64,000 nt of DNA from Maratus speciosus (lineage: Eukaryota; Arthropoda; Arachnida; Araneae; Salticidae), in contig OZ010795.1 in assembly GCA_963932465.1 (NCBI GenBank), forward strand, positions 475,840,806-475,904,805, given 5' to 3'. Below, in pieces: positions 1-10,215 of the stretch (position 1 is the stretch's first letter; every line of letters starts with the position of its first letter). Below the pieces are notes generated by a model, which was not told the origin of the DNA, ran no database searches, and saw only the letters and a program-made list of their open reading frames with translations. The position numbers and the translations under genes are program-made.

Positions 1-668
1 AAAAGGCCAGATGTTTCTTAATCAGTGTCTGAATAGTAGGTTTATACAAACTGTAGGTGACATTATTGTTAAGCTCAGTAAATATCATATTAGCATAATA
101 ACTTTTTCAAATAACTGCAAAATTGTTAGATGCTTTATCGACTGAACAAAAAACAAAGGTATTTTTCAATTTCAATATTTCCTTCTCTAAATTTGTATTT
201 ATTCTATGGTAAGTGTAAAAAGAATCATTAATATATTTTATTTGAAATGATTTAAAATCATCCAAAATTTTCACTTTCCATTCATTGAAAAGGGGGATAG
301 GTTTATTGAATTTGTAACTTAAATTGAGTATGAACATATGTAATTCAGATTTGAATAGGTTGAAAGATTTTTTTTAAGTTCATCTTCTTGTTTAATCGAA
401 ATTTAGTACCACTTCATTAATTGTTTCAACTCATCGTTGGATATGAAATCAAGGTCGCCAGTAACTATATGTTGTGCATTTTTATCGTAAAAGGATGATT
501 TCTGAAAATTCCTACACTCTTAAGGCAAATTCAAGTAGGAGTCTAAATCCTGTGCAACCTCTCTATGATTAAATAATTTATTACCCAAGATATCTACATA
601 TTTGTAAGTTGAAATAAAAGACACATTTTTGACTGGAAATATTTCATTGTGTCTGGTAACAATTTTAT
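1..668 (-). pseudogene. Linker and start of reverse transcriptase region of the Naiad-type PLE
   Basis: The minus strand reads IVTRHNEIFPVK, a TAA at 520-522, then HIVTGDLDFISNDELK, followed after a one-base shift by GTKFRLNKK. A further shift leads to the frame at 337 with FVFCSVDKASNNFAVI, UGA at 107-109, then KSYYANMIFTELNNN to the window edge. The pattern TGDL...L...G.KFR and DKxxNN...C.xYY...EL is known from PLE proteins with GIY-YIG domains; the catalytic YxDD box should lie outside the window. The frame is open on both sides of the 107-109 UGA, which is why it is read as continuous coding sequence and not as the protein end. Confidence 0.62.
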
Positions 669-1476
669 TTAGATATAAATTATCAAAACTGTTTTGCTGA
701 AATGATCAGTTTTACACTGTTGATATTTACCTATTTTATACAATAAAAAGTCCGTTAGTAAATCCTTAAACTGTGTGTTATCACAAACAAACTCTTTAAT
801 CTTCTGCTGCAATCTCCGTAAAATTTTAAATTTTAAGCTGAATAAAAAAATTTTAATTTCTTTAATATTGTAACTTTTATTAAAAAGATTGCATAAATCA
901 TGTAATACTATAGCTGGATTTATATTTTTATAATTAACAAACAGTGCCTTATTCGAGTGATTCCCTCTTTTCCCTCTATTGTAAAAAAATGAAGGTTTGT
1001 AAACTGATGAAAAGAGATTATAAACACATATTGAACTTTCTGTATGATAGCAAATTTTAGTATTTAATCCATGTGGATATAATGATTTTGCACGCAAAAT
1101 ATAAAAACTTTCACTACGCAATCGATATACGTGATCAAAAATCTGTTCTAAAATTTGTATTTTGACATTTTTAAAACCATGTAAATGGAAATGCTTTATT
1201 TCGAAAGATGAACCAGCCACATGTCTGTCAGAAAATGATCTATGATTATTGATTCGCATGTGTATGTGTAGTTCATCGGAAGTCTCACCTACATATTTCT
1301 GATTTCAAACCAAGCAAATTAATAAATATATGATATGAGTAATTTTTCAGAAATTATAATTCAAATTAATTGTACTCTTAGCATAAAAGTTTTCAGACAA
1401 ATCCCCATTCGGGCAAGTTTTTCATCTGTTATCTTTACACATGTTTAATCCCATAATTAAAGCAAATTGATTTTTT
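669..1476 (-). pseudogene. N-terminal GIY-YIG endonuclease domain of a Naiad-type PLE
   Basis: The frame starting near 1476 reads a cysteine-rich stretch (C, four residues, UGA, KTCP), then FUKITHIIYLLICLVU where U marks UGA, then YVGETSDELHIHMRINNHR. IIY and YVG are the two halves of the GIY-YIG signature, R of HMRINNHR region and the following conserved basic helix fit the fold. An uninterrupted frame continues from the ATG at 1259 for 196 codons to a TAA at 669-671; a one-base shift near 690 joins it to the downstream linker. The C-xx-C pair between GIY and YIG is typical of these proteins as zinc ligands; here its second member is UGA. No TAA or TAG falls within this domain. Role by family: nicks target DNA to prime reverse transcription. 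Confidence 0.7.
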
Positions 1477-1480
1477 TATT

Positions 1481-2353
1481 TTTAAGCTTATATATGCGAC
1501 ATTTTGCTATCAACTTTTGAGACATTCCGGCGACACTAGTATATCTCGAAGTAAAACGTAGTAGAGTAATCCATGAGAATATCGGAGTGCAGTCAGGGTG
1601 GCGAGTATAAGACAGGCTTCATAAACATTGAGACATTTCCCATCACATAATGAATAGAGTCATCGTAACTTTAAACTGGTTTATTTGACAAAAACATATC
1701 GAACATTTCCGGTAGCTTGTTCATCAACTCTCAATAATCGATCACCCACTTCATAAAACTTAAGATGTTACAAGATTAGGATCTACACATTAAAATCGTT
1801 CACTTCAAGCGAGGTAGATTATTTAAACAACCGTGAAAACGTAAATTCTCTCGCTCCTCTCCGATGTAACGATTTATGTCCTCCAAGAAACAACGCGCGG
1901 ACGGATACAGAAAAGTGGAGAACCAACGCCAGCAAAGAGATGGGGAGGAATGGGACATAAAACAGGCTACGATTCGATGGAAAGGGCATCCATAATGAAC
2001 TCTTTATATGGCGTCAGAATTAAAGCGTCATTAAATGCTGGAGGGCGCATGGAATTGTGGGTAAAGAACATGATCGAACAAATGCTATTAAAAAACATTA
2101 GAAAGAAAAAGAATTTAGATTTAGAAGAAAAAGAAAAAGTAATTTGATGGGTTTTATAAGATCAGACGAATGGATTAAGGTTTTTAGAATAATAAAAGAA
2201 TACGCAAATTTAAATGCATGAAATAAAAGACAAAAGATATTAAGATATTATTAAAGATAGGTAAAAAAGGAAAAATATTAAGAATTTGGAATAGTTTTAC
2301 TAAGATAAAAGGGCGAAAATTTATTATTACATATATATATATATATATATATA
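1481..2353. other. Unassigned stretch upstream of the Naiad element
   Basis: No recognisable gene. A 65-codon plus-strand frame at 1950-2147, rich in K and E, has no family resemblance I can name. The stretch 1550-1980 is a little richer in GC than its surroundings. A (TA)n tract ends at 2353 and serves as the target for the next element. Confidence 0.4.
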
Positions 2354-3101
2354 CAGGGTGGTTCAAAAGGTCATGTCCTAAACGGCAAGTGTGAAATCAT
2401 GAGGAGCCAAAATTACATAGGAACTGGGGGTCGGAAACGCTATCGTGAGGGTGCAATTGCATCGTGGCCGTGACGCAAAGAAAAGATAACAACGGTGCAA
2501 AAATACCTTTATTTTACAAAAAAGTAATTGAAGTACAAAATACAAGTGAAAAATGCTACAACTCATAACAAGTGCTCAAAATGTGTTCCATTAACCATGA
2601 TGCATTGGCCGCGCATGGAATCGCGAACATGTTCCAATTGGTCAGACAACTACCGGACACGTGCCGCCGCTTCAGCGATCCGTGCCACGAGGTACATGGC
2701 CGATAGAACGGGTGTCTCGTACACCGGAGCCTTAAGATTTCCCTAGAGGTAGAAATCTAGGGGGGTTAGGTCCGAGGATCGCAGTGATCACAGTACAGTG
2801 ATTGGAAAGTGTTCGTGATTCCATGCGACGCCGATTTGAAGTATGCTTCACGGTTAATGGGGCAGATTTTGAGCATTTGTTATGAGTTGTAACATTTTTC
2901 ATTTCCATTATGTATTTAGATTACGTTTTTTGTAAAATAAAGGTCTTTTACACCATTTGTTATCTTTCCTCTGTGTCACGGTCACGATGCAATTGTACCA
3001 TCACGATCTCGTTTCCGACCCCCAGTTCCTATGTAATTCTTGCTCCACATGACCTGACACACCACACGAGCCGTTGGGACATGACCTTTTGAACCACCCC
3101 G
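2354..3101 (-). mobile_element. Mariner-like element with long inverted ends, internally deleted
   Basis: The element begins CAGGGTGGTTCAAAAGGTCA and ends with its inverse, imperfectly (final CCCCG instead of CCCTG). Both ends abut TA, the Tc1/mariner target duplication, although the left flank is a TA microsatellite so the duplication is not independent proof. Inverted repeat arms are about 190 bp (2354-2545 and 2905-3101), diverged from each other. The middle encodes only the C-terminal part of a transposase on the minus strand. At 748 bp it is well short of an autonomous mariner. Confidence 0.75.
2563..2800 (-). pseudogene. C-terminal fragment of a mariner-type transposase
   Basis: The minus strand reads SSDLTPLDFYLWGNLKAPVY and ends in NGTHFEHLL before a TGA at 2563-2565. 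SPDLTPLDFFLWGYLK and a terminal HFEHLL are characteristic of the DDE/D catalytic C-terminus of a large group of animal mariner-like transposases. The first two catalytic aspartates are absent because the upstream two thirds are deleted. One in-frame stop (in RVR-stop-LSDQLE) further breaks it. Enzymatic activity can be excluded for this copy. Confidence 0.72.
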
Positions 3102-4054
3102 TATATTTATGGTAATTAATTTGTAAAACTACCCAGTTTTATTAATATCGTGGAATTCAACTTGTACTATACGGGTTTTAGAACGTAACTGCCCAGTGTG
3201 TAGAACATAAATAAAATCGAAAACTAATAGATTTTTTTTTACGGTTAGCATTTTCTAAAACTAACAACGTCCACTAACAAAACCATAAAGCACTTTTATA
3301 TTTAAAATATCAATTATGTAATAAAATAAAGTTTTAAAATTTATTAAAAATGGTATATTTTCATATTTGCTGCATACCAGGGATTAAAAGACAAAGAAAT
3401 CGCCAAGGGTTTCACTAATTACAACAGCTTTTTGTATTCTGATTTTTTTTTAGTATTAGTTCAATGATACACCTGTGAAAATTGTGTTTTATTTTTATGA
3501 AGTTATAATTTCGTTATGGAATGTTAGCAGGAAACAAATGCTAACTATTTACACTGTTTTAACTGCCAAAGGGTTAATTTTCCATAATCAGGTTCCACGT
3601 GATAAAGATAGACTTGTTTTAAGACTTACACTTCAAAATAGTTTTTAAAAAAACGTAAAATATCAGAAAATTAATGTACAACTATAAAGTAAATTACATT
3701 TGAAAGAACATTGTTTTCCTTTTTAGACGATGTAAAAATAGAAATTTTTGCGATGCTTCCTAGCAAAATTAAGCAACCTTGCAGCAACAGTTACATGATT
3801 TTACTTTATGATAATGATTTCAGTTTTTAAACATATTGTACATGTAACATGTAAAACATTGTAAAGTAATTTTTTTCTCTGTACATCGGCTTAAAAACTG
3901 AAATTGTTCGATATTAAAAGTTATTTAACTTATGCAAAAAATGTTAGAAGTTATAGAAATAAATAAATAAATTAAATAAAATAAATAAATAAAGCAATAA
4001 ATACCCAAGTTTATCCTTTGAAATTTAAGATTAAATTTGTTCGTTTCATAAATG
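3102..4054. other. AT-rich intergenic DNA
   Basis: No gene seen. Contains T- and A-rich runs and a (AAAT)n-like stretch near 3955-3995. Nothing else can be supported. Confidence 0.4.
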
Positions 4055-4260
4055 AAAATCCCTGCCGCCGGCTCGGCCTACAGAGGGAGGTAGATTTCGA
4101 AATTAAGTACTGATTTCACCAACAAAAACAAAATCAAGATTAAAGATAAAACCCAGTTTAACAATTTTATCTGGCCGCTTTTAACGAGTTTTTTATTTCA
4201 ATTTTCTGTAAGAGCTAGTTTTATCAGAATTATGTTAATACGATAAGTTTTTCTTCAGCC

Positions 4261-4293
<33 letters not shown>

Positions 4294-6181
4294 TAATTTG
4301 TATAAAACTTGTAGATAATTTAAAAGAGATTGACGAAGTTGTGAATTTTTTTCTTGTTCACCCCCCCCCTCTTTTTTTCGTTTTTAATTTGTTTTTGCGG
4401 TAAGAATTTGTCGTATCAAAATCTTGTCAATATGAAAGTTGTAGATAGTATTAAGAAGATTTATGATAAGTTTAACTGAATTTGATATCTTAAGAATTGA
4501 CGGTTTTATGAATTTTTTTTTTTTTTTTTTACTTTAAAGCTTTATTTTTATTTTTTTTTTTGCAACTTGAGCCCATTTTTAATTTTATCAAAAGTCTGTG
4601 ATACCTAATTTTTTTGCCCATTTCCTAGAAGTAATAATAACTTTAAACTGAATTGATACGTATTATAATTAAGAAGTTATTTTTTTTCGATTTTTACAAA
4701 ACACCTCCCTATTCCCATCCCTTTATTCCAATTTTGTTCATTAACGAACTTGGCCGAGATTTTCTGCCCTTTGATTTTATGTATCAATTTGGAAGAGATT
4801 TATGCAGAATTATGGAAGTTATCGTGTTCATAAAAAGTACTATATATATAACCATTAAATAAACATTACCGACCATAAACAAAAACTGTGAAACTATGAA
4901 TAAAATGACATTAACAAATTGACAAAAATACAGTTCCACCCAACATACTTAACATAGATTCCAAAAACATAGTAAAAAACAGCAGAAATTGAATGGCAGA
5001 ACTGGAATAATGGAAATTTGTAGAACTTAGACAGAATCGTCGAGTACCAAATGCCTAAAGTTCCATAAATAAAATGCATGGTTTCATCTTCATATTAGTC
5101 ATAAATTAGCTAAAGAATATGAATTCGGGACATCCACACACATAAAACAGATAAATAAAGACATTGAAAACCAATTAAGTTCGAAATAAAACAAGATTAA
5201 AAAGGATTGAGGAAAAATGAAAAAGAAATTACCAAATTAAAATCCATACTATCATAGCATTAGGCATAACACATACAATCATTGGAGATCACCAGCACAT
5301 GTTGCCAGAAAAGTATTTTATAAGATGGTGGACCAAGAGTCAACAATATACAGCATAGCCAAGCAGACTCTCATTATATTTAACCCTTAAATGCCTGATT
5401 TTTCAAAAATGATTGTAATAATTTTTTTCGGCTTTCATTTTTTAAATAAATCATGGGAAAAATACTTAAAAAATCATATTTTGTTTTAAGTATAGTTTAC
5501 GGATAAAAAATAGTTTATTACAAATCACCAATACTGGTCTTTAATTGAAAAAATAATTTCCCTTGATAAAATTCTATAATATTAAACACACAAGAATTTT
5601 AGGAACTATAATAAGAAATAAATTTTACTTGCTCACTGCAGGTCAAAATAGGGTATTTCGAAAGCTTCCAAACAAAACAAAAAGAACAAGTAGCAGCATT
5701 TGAAAAATAAATTTATCTTTATTCTTAAACAGCACAAGTGTTGCCATCTAAATGTTGAAAATCGATTTAATAATATTTTCAGAATGTATTTTATTGGCAA
5801 CATTAGGCATCGTAGCTTCAATATTATTCTAATAGTATTTTAGAGCCTAAATTGGGTATGTTGCCGAAAAGCAAAACCAGGCATTTAAGGGTTAACCAGC
5901 GCCCTCTATAGATAATTTAGAATTGAGAATCAACTGCTCCATGTATTCAAATGAATCAGAATGGTGCAGTCATCTATTGACTTATTAGTAAAATAAAAAC
6001 TATTACATAATAAAAACTATTAATAACAACTAATAGATTAAGTTTTAAAGTAAATACTGATATACATATATATATATATATAAAGATTTGAACTGGGGAT
6101 GGTTTTGAGTTCTAAGGGTCATGATCGTCGTAGATCTGCAAAACGTTTTCAGAAATTCCTACATAGGGGAGAATGTAATAG
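4055..6181 (-). repeat. Repeat family A (HINE-like), reversed copy interrupted by other DNA
   Basis: On the minus strand, 4055-4850 matches the right part of the family A copy at 13340-14779: GC-rich hairpin (here CCTGCCGCCGGCTCGGCC on the plus strand) next to the subterminal AGGTAGATTTCG, then the tandem-type units. 6090-6181 matches the left part (GATCTGCAAAA, CAGAAATTCCTACATAGG in reverse). About 1.2 kb between them (4860-6050) is unrelated and includes the piggyBac-type MITE. The left-end hairpin of the family is missing, cut off at about 6181. Contains a (TA)n tract at 4258-4293. Confidence 0.62.
5384..5891. mobile_element. piggyBac-type MITE with TTAA target duplication
   Basis: The 508 bp element starts CCCTTAAATGCCTG and ends CAGGCATTTAAGGG, a perfect 14 bp inverted repeat, and is flanked on both sides by TTAA (5380-5383 and 5892-5895). 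TTAA duplication with termini starting CCC is diagnostic of the piggyBac superfamily. No transposase is encoded; short frames inside show no piggyBac motif, so it would need a transposase supplied in trans. Confidence 0.85.
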
Positions 6182-6465
6182 TTGGTGTTTCTGAAAGCGT
6201 AATTTATTACTCAGATCTTTGTCATCTTCTTTATCATCATGTCACAATTACTCATGGACACGCTTTTCTTTATAATGATGATTTCATTTTAGAAATAAAT
6301 TGAATTTGGAAGTACATTATTTTAATCTATTCGATGGTGTAAAAATTTAAATTCTGAAATGTATGGAATTCACTTTGCAAAAAAGCAACATTTATTAATC
6401 AGATCGCTGCCATCGTCAATATGACGTCCGTGTTATTTACGGACATGTTTTCACTTTATAACATA
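6182..6465. repeat. Fragment resembling the end of repeat family B
   Basis: The stretch ends with a GATCGCTGCCATCGTCAA / TGACGTCCGTGTTATTTACG segment and a TTTATAA tail, similar in order and spacing to the TTGCCATT..CAAAATGACGTCAG..GTTACGCAC..TTTATAATA end seen at 21255-21480, 26440-26665 and 33680-33890. Diverged; assignment is tentative. Confidence 0.4.
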
Positions 6466-6659
6466 CAGGGTAGTTCAGAACTATATATCAAAAATGTAAA
6501 AGTAGGTAGAGGGGACCTAAATAAGCAGATTTCGTGCAGGAATGTGGGTGCAGAAATGCAGCGTTGAGGCAGTAGATGGCGCTGTTAGGTATGGTGGATG
6601 AAGTGGATGAAAGCACTTAGCTAGCTTGAATAGTCATTCCCTCACGGATTTAGAGCAAC

Positions 6660-7058
6660 ATGCCTCGTTACACCAATACGGAGCTTGCCGATATGCATTT
6701 TATGTATGGTACTGAGCAAGGAAATGGTTCTTACCCAACGCACGTCCAACAGCTTTTGAACTTGTCGAAGGACTATCCTCTACTGTGGGTAGTACTGCTC
6801 CTTCCACTGCAAGAAGACTGCGGTATCTTACAGTCTCTTTATCACGCCTGGAAGCATAAACGATCCACTCGCGAACAAGGCCTAATGGGGACGCTCAAAT
6901 ATTCGGGGACCCGGCAGAATCCCACCCGGGAATCGTTCAATCTAAATTCTTTCAGCAGTCTATCCATTTCCTTGCGCAATCCCATACATGATATACATGT
7001 CGGAAAGCTCCGCATTTGTGTAATAATCGATGTTTCTCGAAATCCGTGCGAGAAATGA
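6660..7058 (+). pseudogene. N-terminal transposase remnant with DUF4817-like helix-turn-helix
   Basis: From the ATG at 6660 the frame reads MPRYTNTELADMHFMYG, which matches the start of arthropod mariner-like transposases that carry the DUF4817 DNA-binding helix-turn-helix (pattern YSxxELADMHxxYG). The family sequence decays after residue 25; pieces resembling RRLRYLTVSLSRLEA lie in another frame, so at least one frameshift is present. No catalytic DDE segment remains. The frame stops at 7056-7058, in front of the right inverted repeat. Confidence 0.62.
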
Positions 7059-7186
7059 CGATTCAAGCCAACGAAGCTGCATTCAACAGCGCCCTTTACT
7101 GCCTCCGCACTGCATTTCTGCACCCTCATTCCTATGCGAAATCTGCTTTCTGTCCCCTCTACCTGCCTTTACATTTTTAACATATA

Positions 7187-8747
7187 CACTATATTGCCAT
7201 TAATGACCGGTAACTTTCAATTTTAGACATTTTGTCGAATATTTAGAAACATACTTGACAGATTCTTCTGGAATTTCAGGATTGAAAAGAACAGGTATGA
7301 GCTCATATTTCGCAATGTCAATTTGATTAGGTGGGGGGGGGGGCAATTAGGGGGCCAACAAAAAATCAAAGAAAAAAAATAATACTTGGGATCACACTGT
7401 AAAATAAAATACACGAAATGATCTACCGCTACCGAATATAAATAAACAGACATTGTGCAATATGTGTATTCTTTTGTGTAAGAATAGCACGTATATTAAT
7501 AGAGATATAGCGATTTATTTTAAAAAATTAAAAAATTCTTGCATGTTTTTTGCTTATAACATGCAGGGTTTTCAACCAAATTTAACGCAGATTTCAGAAA
7601 AATTTACAAAATATAGTAGAAAAAATATAGTGTAATTGGAATATAAATATATTGAATATTTTAGGAAATATGAGCAGTTGTATGAAATAATTTATATCCG
7701 CTCATGCGCGAACGATAACAAGGATCATTTTACATAATTTAATAGTCAACTCTATAGAGCAACTTATTAAAAAAAATCTAGTCAAATATCGTAAAAATTC
7801 GGAAAGATATCGGCGTTAGAGTGAGCAAATTTTTAGTTGTTCTCTAAAAGCAGCTGAATGACAAGGGAATTTCCACAAATTGTCATTTTTAATTTTAATT
7901 TTTTTTAAATTTTCATTTTTTATTGATGCTTTAGTTCTTCTTGGATAACCACTAGAATGATCAAAAGAAGTATCAAAATCGAAGCATTTTTTTCAAATCT
8001 ACTGATTGATACCCACTATACTTACTTTTTTCTGAAAGTCAATTAATAAAAAATGACAATTTGTGTAAAATCCCTTATCATTCAGCTGCTTTTAGAGAAC
8101 AACTAAAAATTTGCTCACTCTAACGCCGATATCTTTCTGAATTTTTACGATATTTGACTAGATTTTTTTAAATAAGTTGCTCCATAGAGTTGACTATTAA
8201 ATTATCTAAAATGATCCTTGTCATCGTTCGCGCATGCGCAGATAAAAATTATTTCATACAACTACTCATATATCCTAAAATATTTAATATATTTATATTC
8301 CAATTACACTATATTGTTTCTACTATATTTTGTCAATTTTTCTGAAACCGGCGTTAAATTTGGTTGAAAACCCTGCATGTTATAAGCAAAAAACATGCAA
8401 GAATTTTTTAATTTTTTAAAAATAAATCGCTATATCTCTATTAATATACATGCTATTCTTACGCAAAAGAATACACATATTGCACAATGTCTGTTTATTT
8501 ATATTCGGTAGCGGTAGATCATTTCGTGCATTTTATTTTACAGGGTGATCCCAAGTATTATTTGTTTTTCTTTGATTTTCTGTTGGCCCCCTAATTGCAA
8601 CCCCTTATCAAATCTACATTGCTAAATATGAGGTCATACCTGTTCTTTTCAATCCTGAAATTCCAGAAGAATCTATCAAGTATATTTCTAAATATTCGAC
8701 AAAATGTCTAAAATTGAAAGTTGCCGGTCATTAATGGCAATATAGTG
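7187..8747. mobile_element. 1.56 kb foldback element nested in the mariner-like copy
   Basis: The element reads CACTATATTGCCATTAATGA at its left end and the inverse at its right, with arms of about 700 bp (7187-7893 and 8046-8747) around a spacer of about 150 bp. Arms differ by scattered substitutions and small indels. It sits between TA (7185-7186) and TA (8748-8749). All short frames on either arm mirror each other and carry no protein motif. It is a long-inverted-repeat MITE or foldback transposon. Confidence 0.8.
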
Positions 8748-8767
8748 TAGTTCTGAACCACACTGTA

Positions 8768-9400
8768 GATTTTCCCCAAAATTTTTAATGCATCATACAT
8801 TTCTGAAATTAGACTAATAATTCTCACTTTAAACATTTTATTCGTCCAAAATGTATTAAAAAGGACATTATTCGTACATCGAAACAACTACAATTAGTGT
8901 AAAAGCAATTAGAACATATTTTTAATTCCTTTTTGAAAGCAATTATTGGAAAATATGATTGCAGGTTTCTTCCTTAAGACATTAAATTCCTTACATCGCT
9001 ATTTTAAACATCACATGAATGTTAAAACGCGGAAAGCAAATTACCATCTACCTTATTTTCCACTAGTTAATTAATATCTGAGCGACAAAATGAGAAAGAA
9101 AATGTTTTTGAATATATATGTACCTATATGAAGTGATTTAACTTCCCTGAAATGTACATTTAGCTAACTAAGTTAATTAAAATTGTCACGAAAATATCTT
9201 TTATTAATTGTTTCGAATTTTCAAAATATCGACTTTTTGTTTAATCTAGAAAATGTCTGGTATGTCTTTCAGACGATGCTTTTCAAAGAAAAATGTTTTT
9301 CTAAATATTTACTTTACGTTAATAAAGCAACTACTATTATAACTTTTAATTACTTAACTTTTCATCTGAAGATTAGCTAAGACCGATTTTGGGTCAACAT
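8768..9400. other. AT-rich intergenic DNA
   Basis: No gene or recognised repeat. Short frames (for example 9183-9380) are random in composition. Confidence 0.4.
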
Positions 9401-9563
9401 GATTTTTGAAGGTTTTCGTTCAGAAAAAATAAATGTGTGAAATCTTTGATGTACGAAAAATCTTTATTTTGGCAGATCTTAGATAGGAGATAACTATATT
9501 TAAATTCTAGACATTTTAAATTAAAAAGAACACAAAATATACAGTAAAGACAATAAAGTAGAC

Positions 9564-9584
9564 GTTTCGGACGAAATTCATCAC
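9564..9584 (-). ncRNA. Hammerhead-like core in PLE 3' region (weak)
   Basis: The minus strand reads GTGATGA, nine bases, then GAAAC. Hammerhead ribozymes have CTGATGA ... GAAA, and Penelope-like elements are known to carry them near their ends. The first base of the core is G instead of C and stem II would be very short, so activity is doubtful. It lies on the 3' side of the split GIY-YIG fragment at 11765-12105, the place where a PLE would have it. Confidence 0.35.
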
Positions 9585-9912
9585 TCATGAGCGCTATACA
9601 ACATAAAATCACGAAAGATGACAAATTTTGATTTGGTTTGATTTGGCTTTGAGGTAGATGCCACAGCTAGTGCCGGCATGACCTCAAATGATCACAGAAA
9701 CCAAGGCAGAAACAGATACTAGAAACACAACAACAGACACCATTCAAGCAGGAGAAAAACATCAAACTCAGAGACAACGATCACCAGCAATAACAACAGA
9801 GAGGGAAACCACACACAGAAACCCACGGAGTAAAACTACAGTGCCAAGTAAAACAGTACCAAAACTAGAAAGTCACTTACCTAACACTCAGCAAAAGACA
9901 CACCAACCATCA

Positions 9913-9947
<35 letters not shown>

Positions 9948-10215
9948 GTATAAAACCTGCTGCACAAGATGAGACAATTAAAACCATCCGCTCCCGAGGA
10001 AGAGTCTAAGGAAAAGGCGAAAACAGCGATAGTTAGAATTCAGACAGTCCCAGTCATCAAGAGAAAAGCCAGCCGCAGACATCGCATGCCGAAGGATAGA
10101 CCTCTCCGCTTCAAAAACCCGACAGCTGAAAATATAATGGAACTCTGTCCCAACATCCGTGAGACCTAAACAGCAAATGGGAGAATTGTTCTGCTTGAAG
10201 GTGTGCAGCCGTTTG

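Larger units (their letters stand above)
1..1480 (-). mobile_element. Naiad-type Penelope-like retroelement, 5' half, runs off window edge
   Basis: Reading from about 1480 down to 1, the minus strand encodes first a zinc-binding GIY-YIG nuclease domain, then a linker with a TGDL motif, then a DKASNN motif that opens the reverse transcriptase part. The rest lies beyond base 1. Canonical Penelope elements carry GIY-YIG at the C-terminus; the permuted Naiad/Chlamys clade has it at the N-terminus, and this order matches that clade. The copy is degraded: one in-frame TAA (520-522) and at least three frameshifts (near 340-420, near 690, and between the TGDL part and the 337 frame). In addition four in-frame UGA codons occur (107-109, 1305-1307, 1347-1349, 1422-1424), all at cysteine positions of the family. 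Assignment to Naiad is by domain order and motifs, not by a tree. Confidence 0.72.
6466..8765 (+). mobile_element. Mariner-like (DUF4817-type) element split by a foldback insertion
   Basis: The left end is CAGGGTAGTTCAGAACTATA. The matching right end is in two pieces: the inner part at 7075-7186 and the outer TAGTTCTGAACCACACTG at 8748-8765. Removing 7187-8747 plus one TA joins them into one inverted repeat of about 115 bp. TA flanks both outer ends (6464-6465, 8766-8767). Without the insertion the element is about 740 bp and encodes only a damaged N-terminal transposase piece. Confidence 0.75.

Noticed and set aside
5302..5380. Frame SPAHVARKVFYKMVDQES as part of a retroelement protein
   Set aside because: Too short, no second motif, surrounding frames closed.
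7223..8520. Frames of 60-76 codons on both strands
   Set aside because: They mirror each other because the region is a foldback; no motif.
9688..10169. Two plus-strand frames of 94 and 66 codons, rich in T, K and S, looking like a LINE ORF1 or a nucleic-acid-binding protein
   Set aside because: They run antisense through the 3' part of the minus-strand LINE; motifs of the LINE C-terminus (LPFAV, FLKRRGLSFGM) can be read on the other strand, and the lysine run comes from a poly(A) tract.
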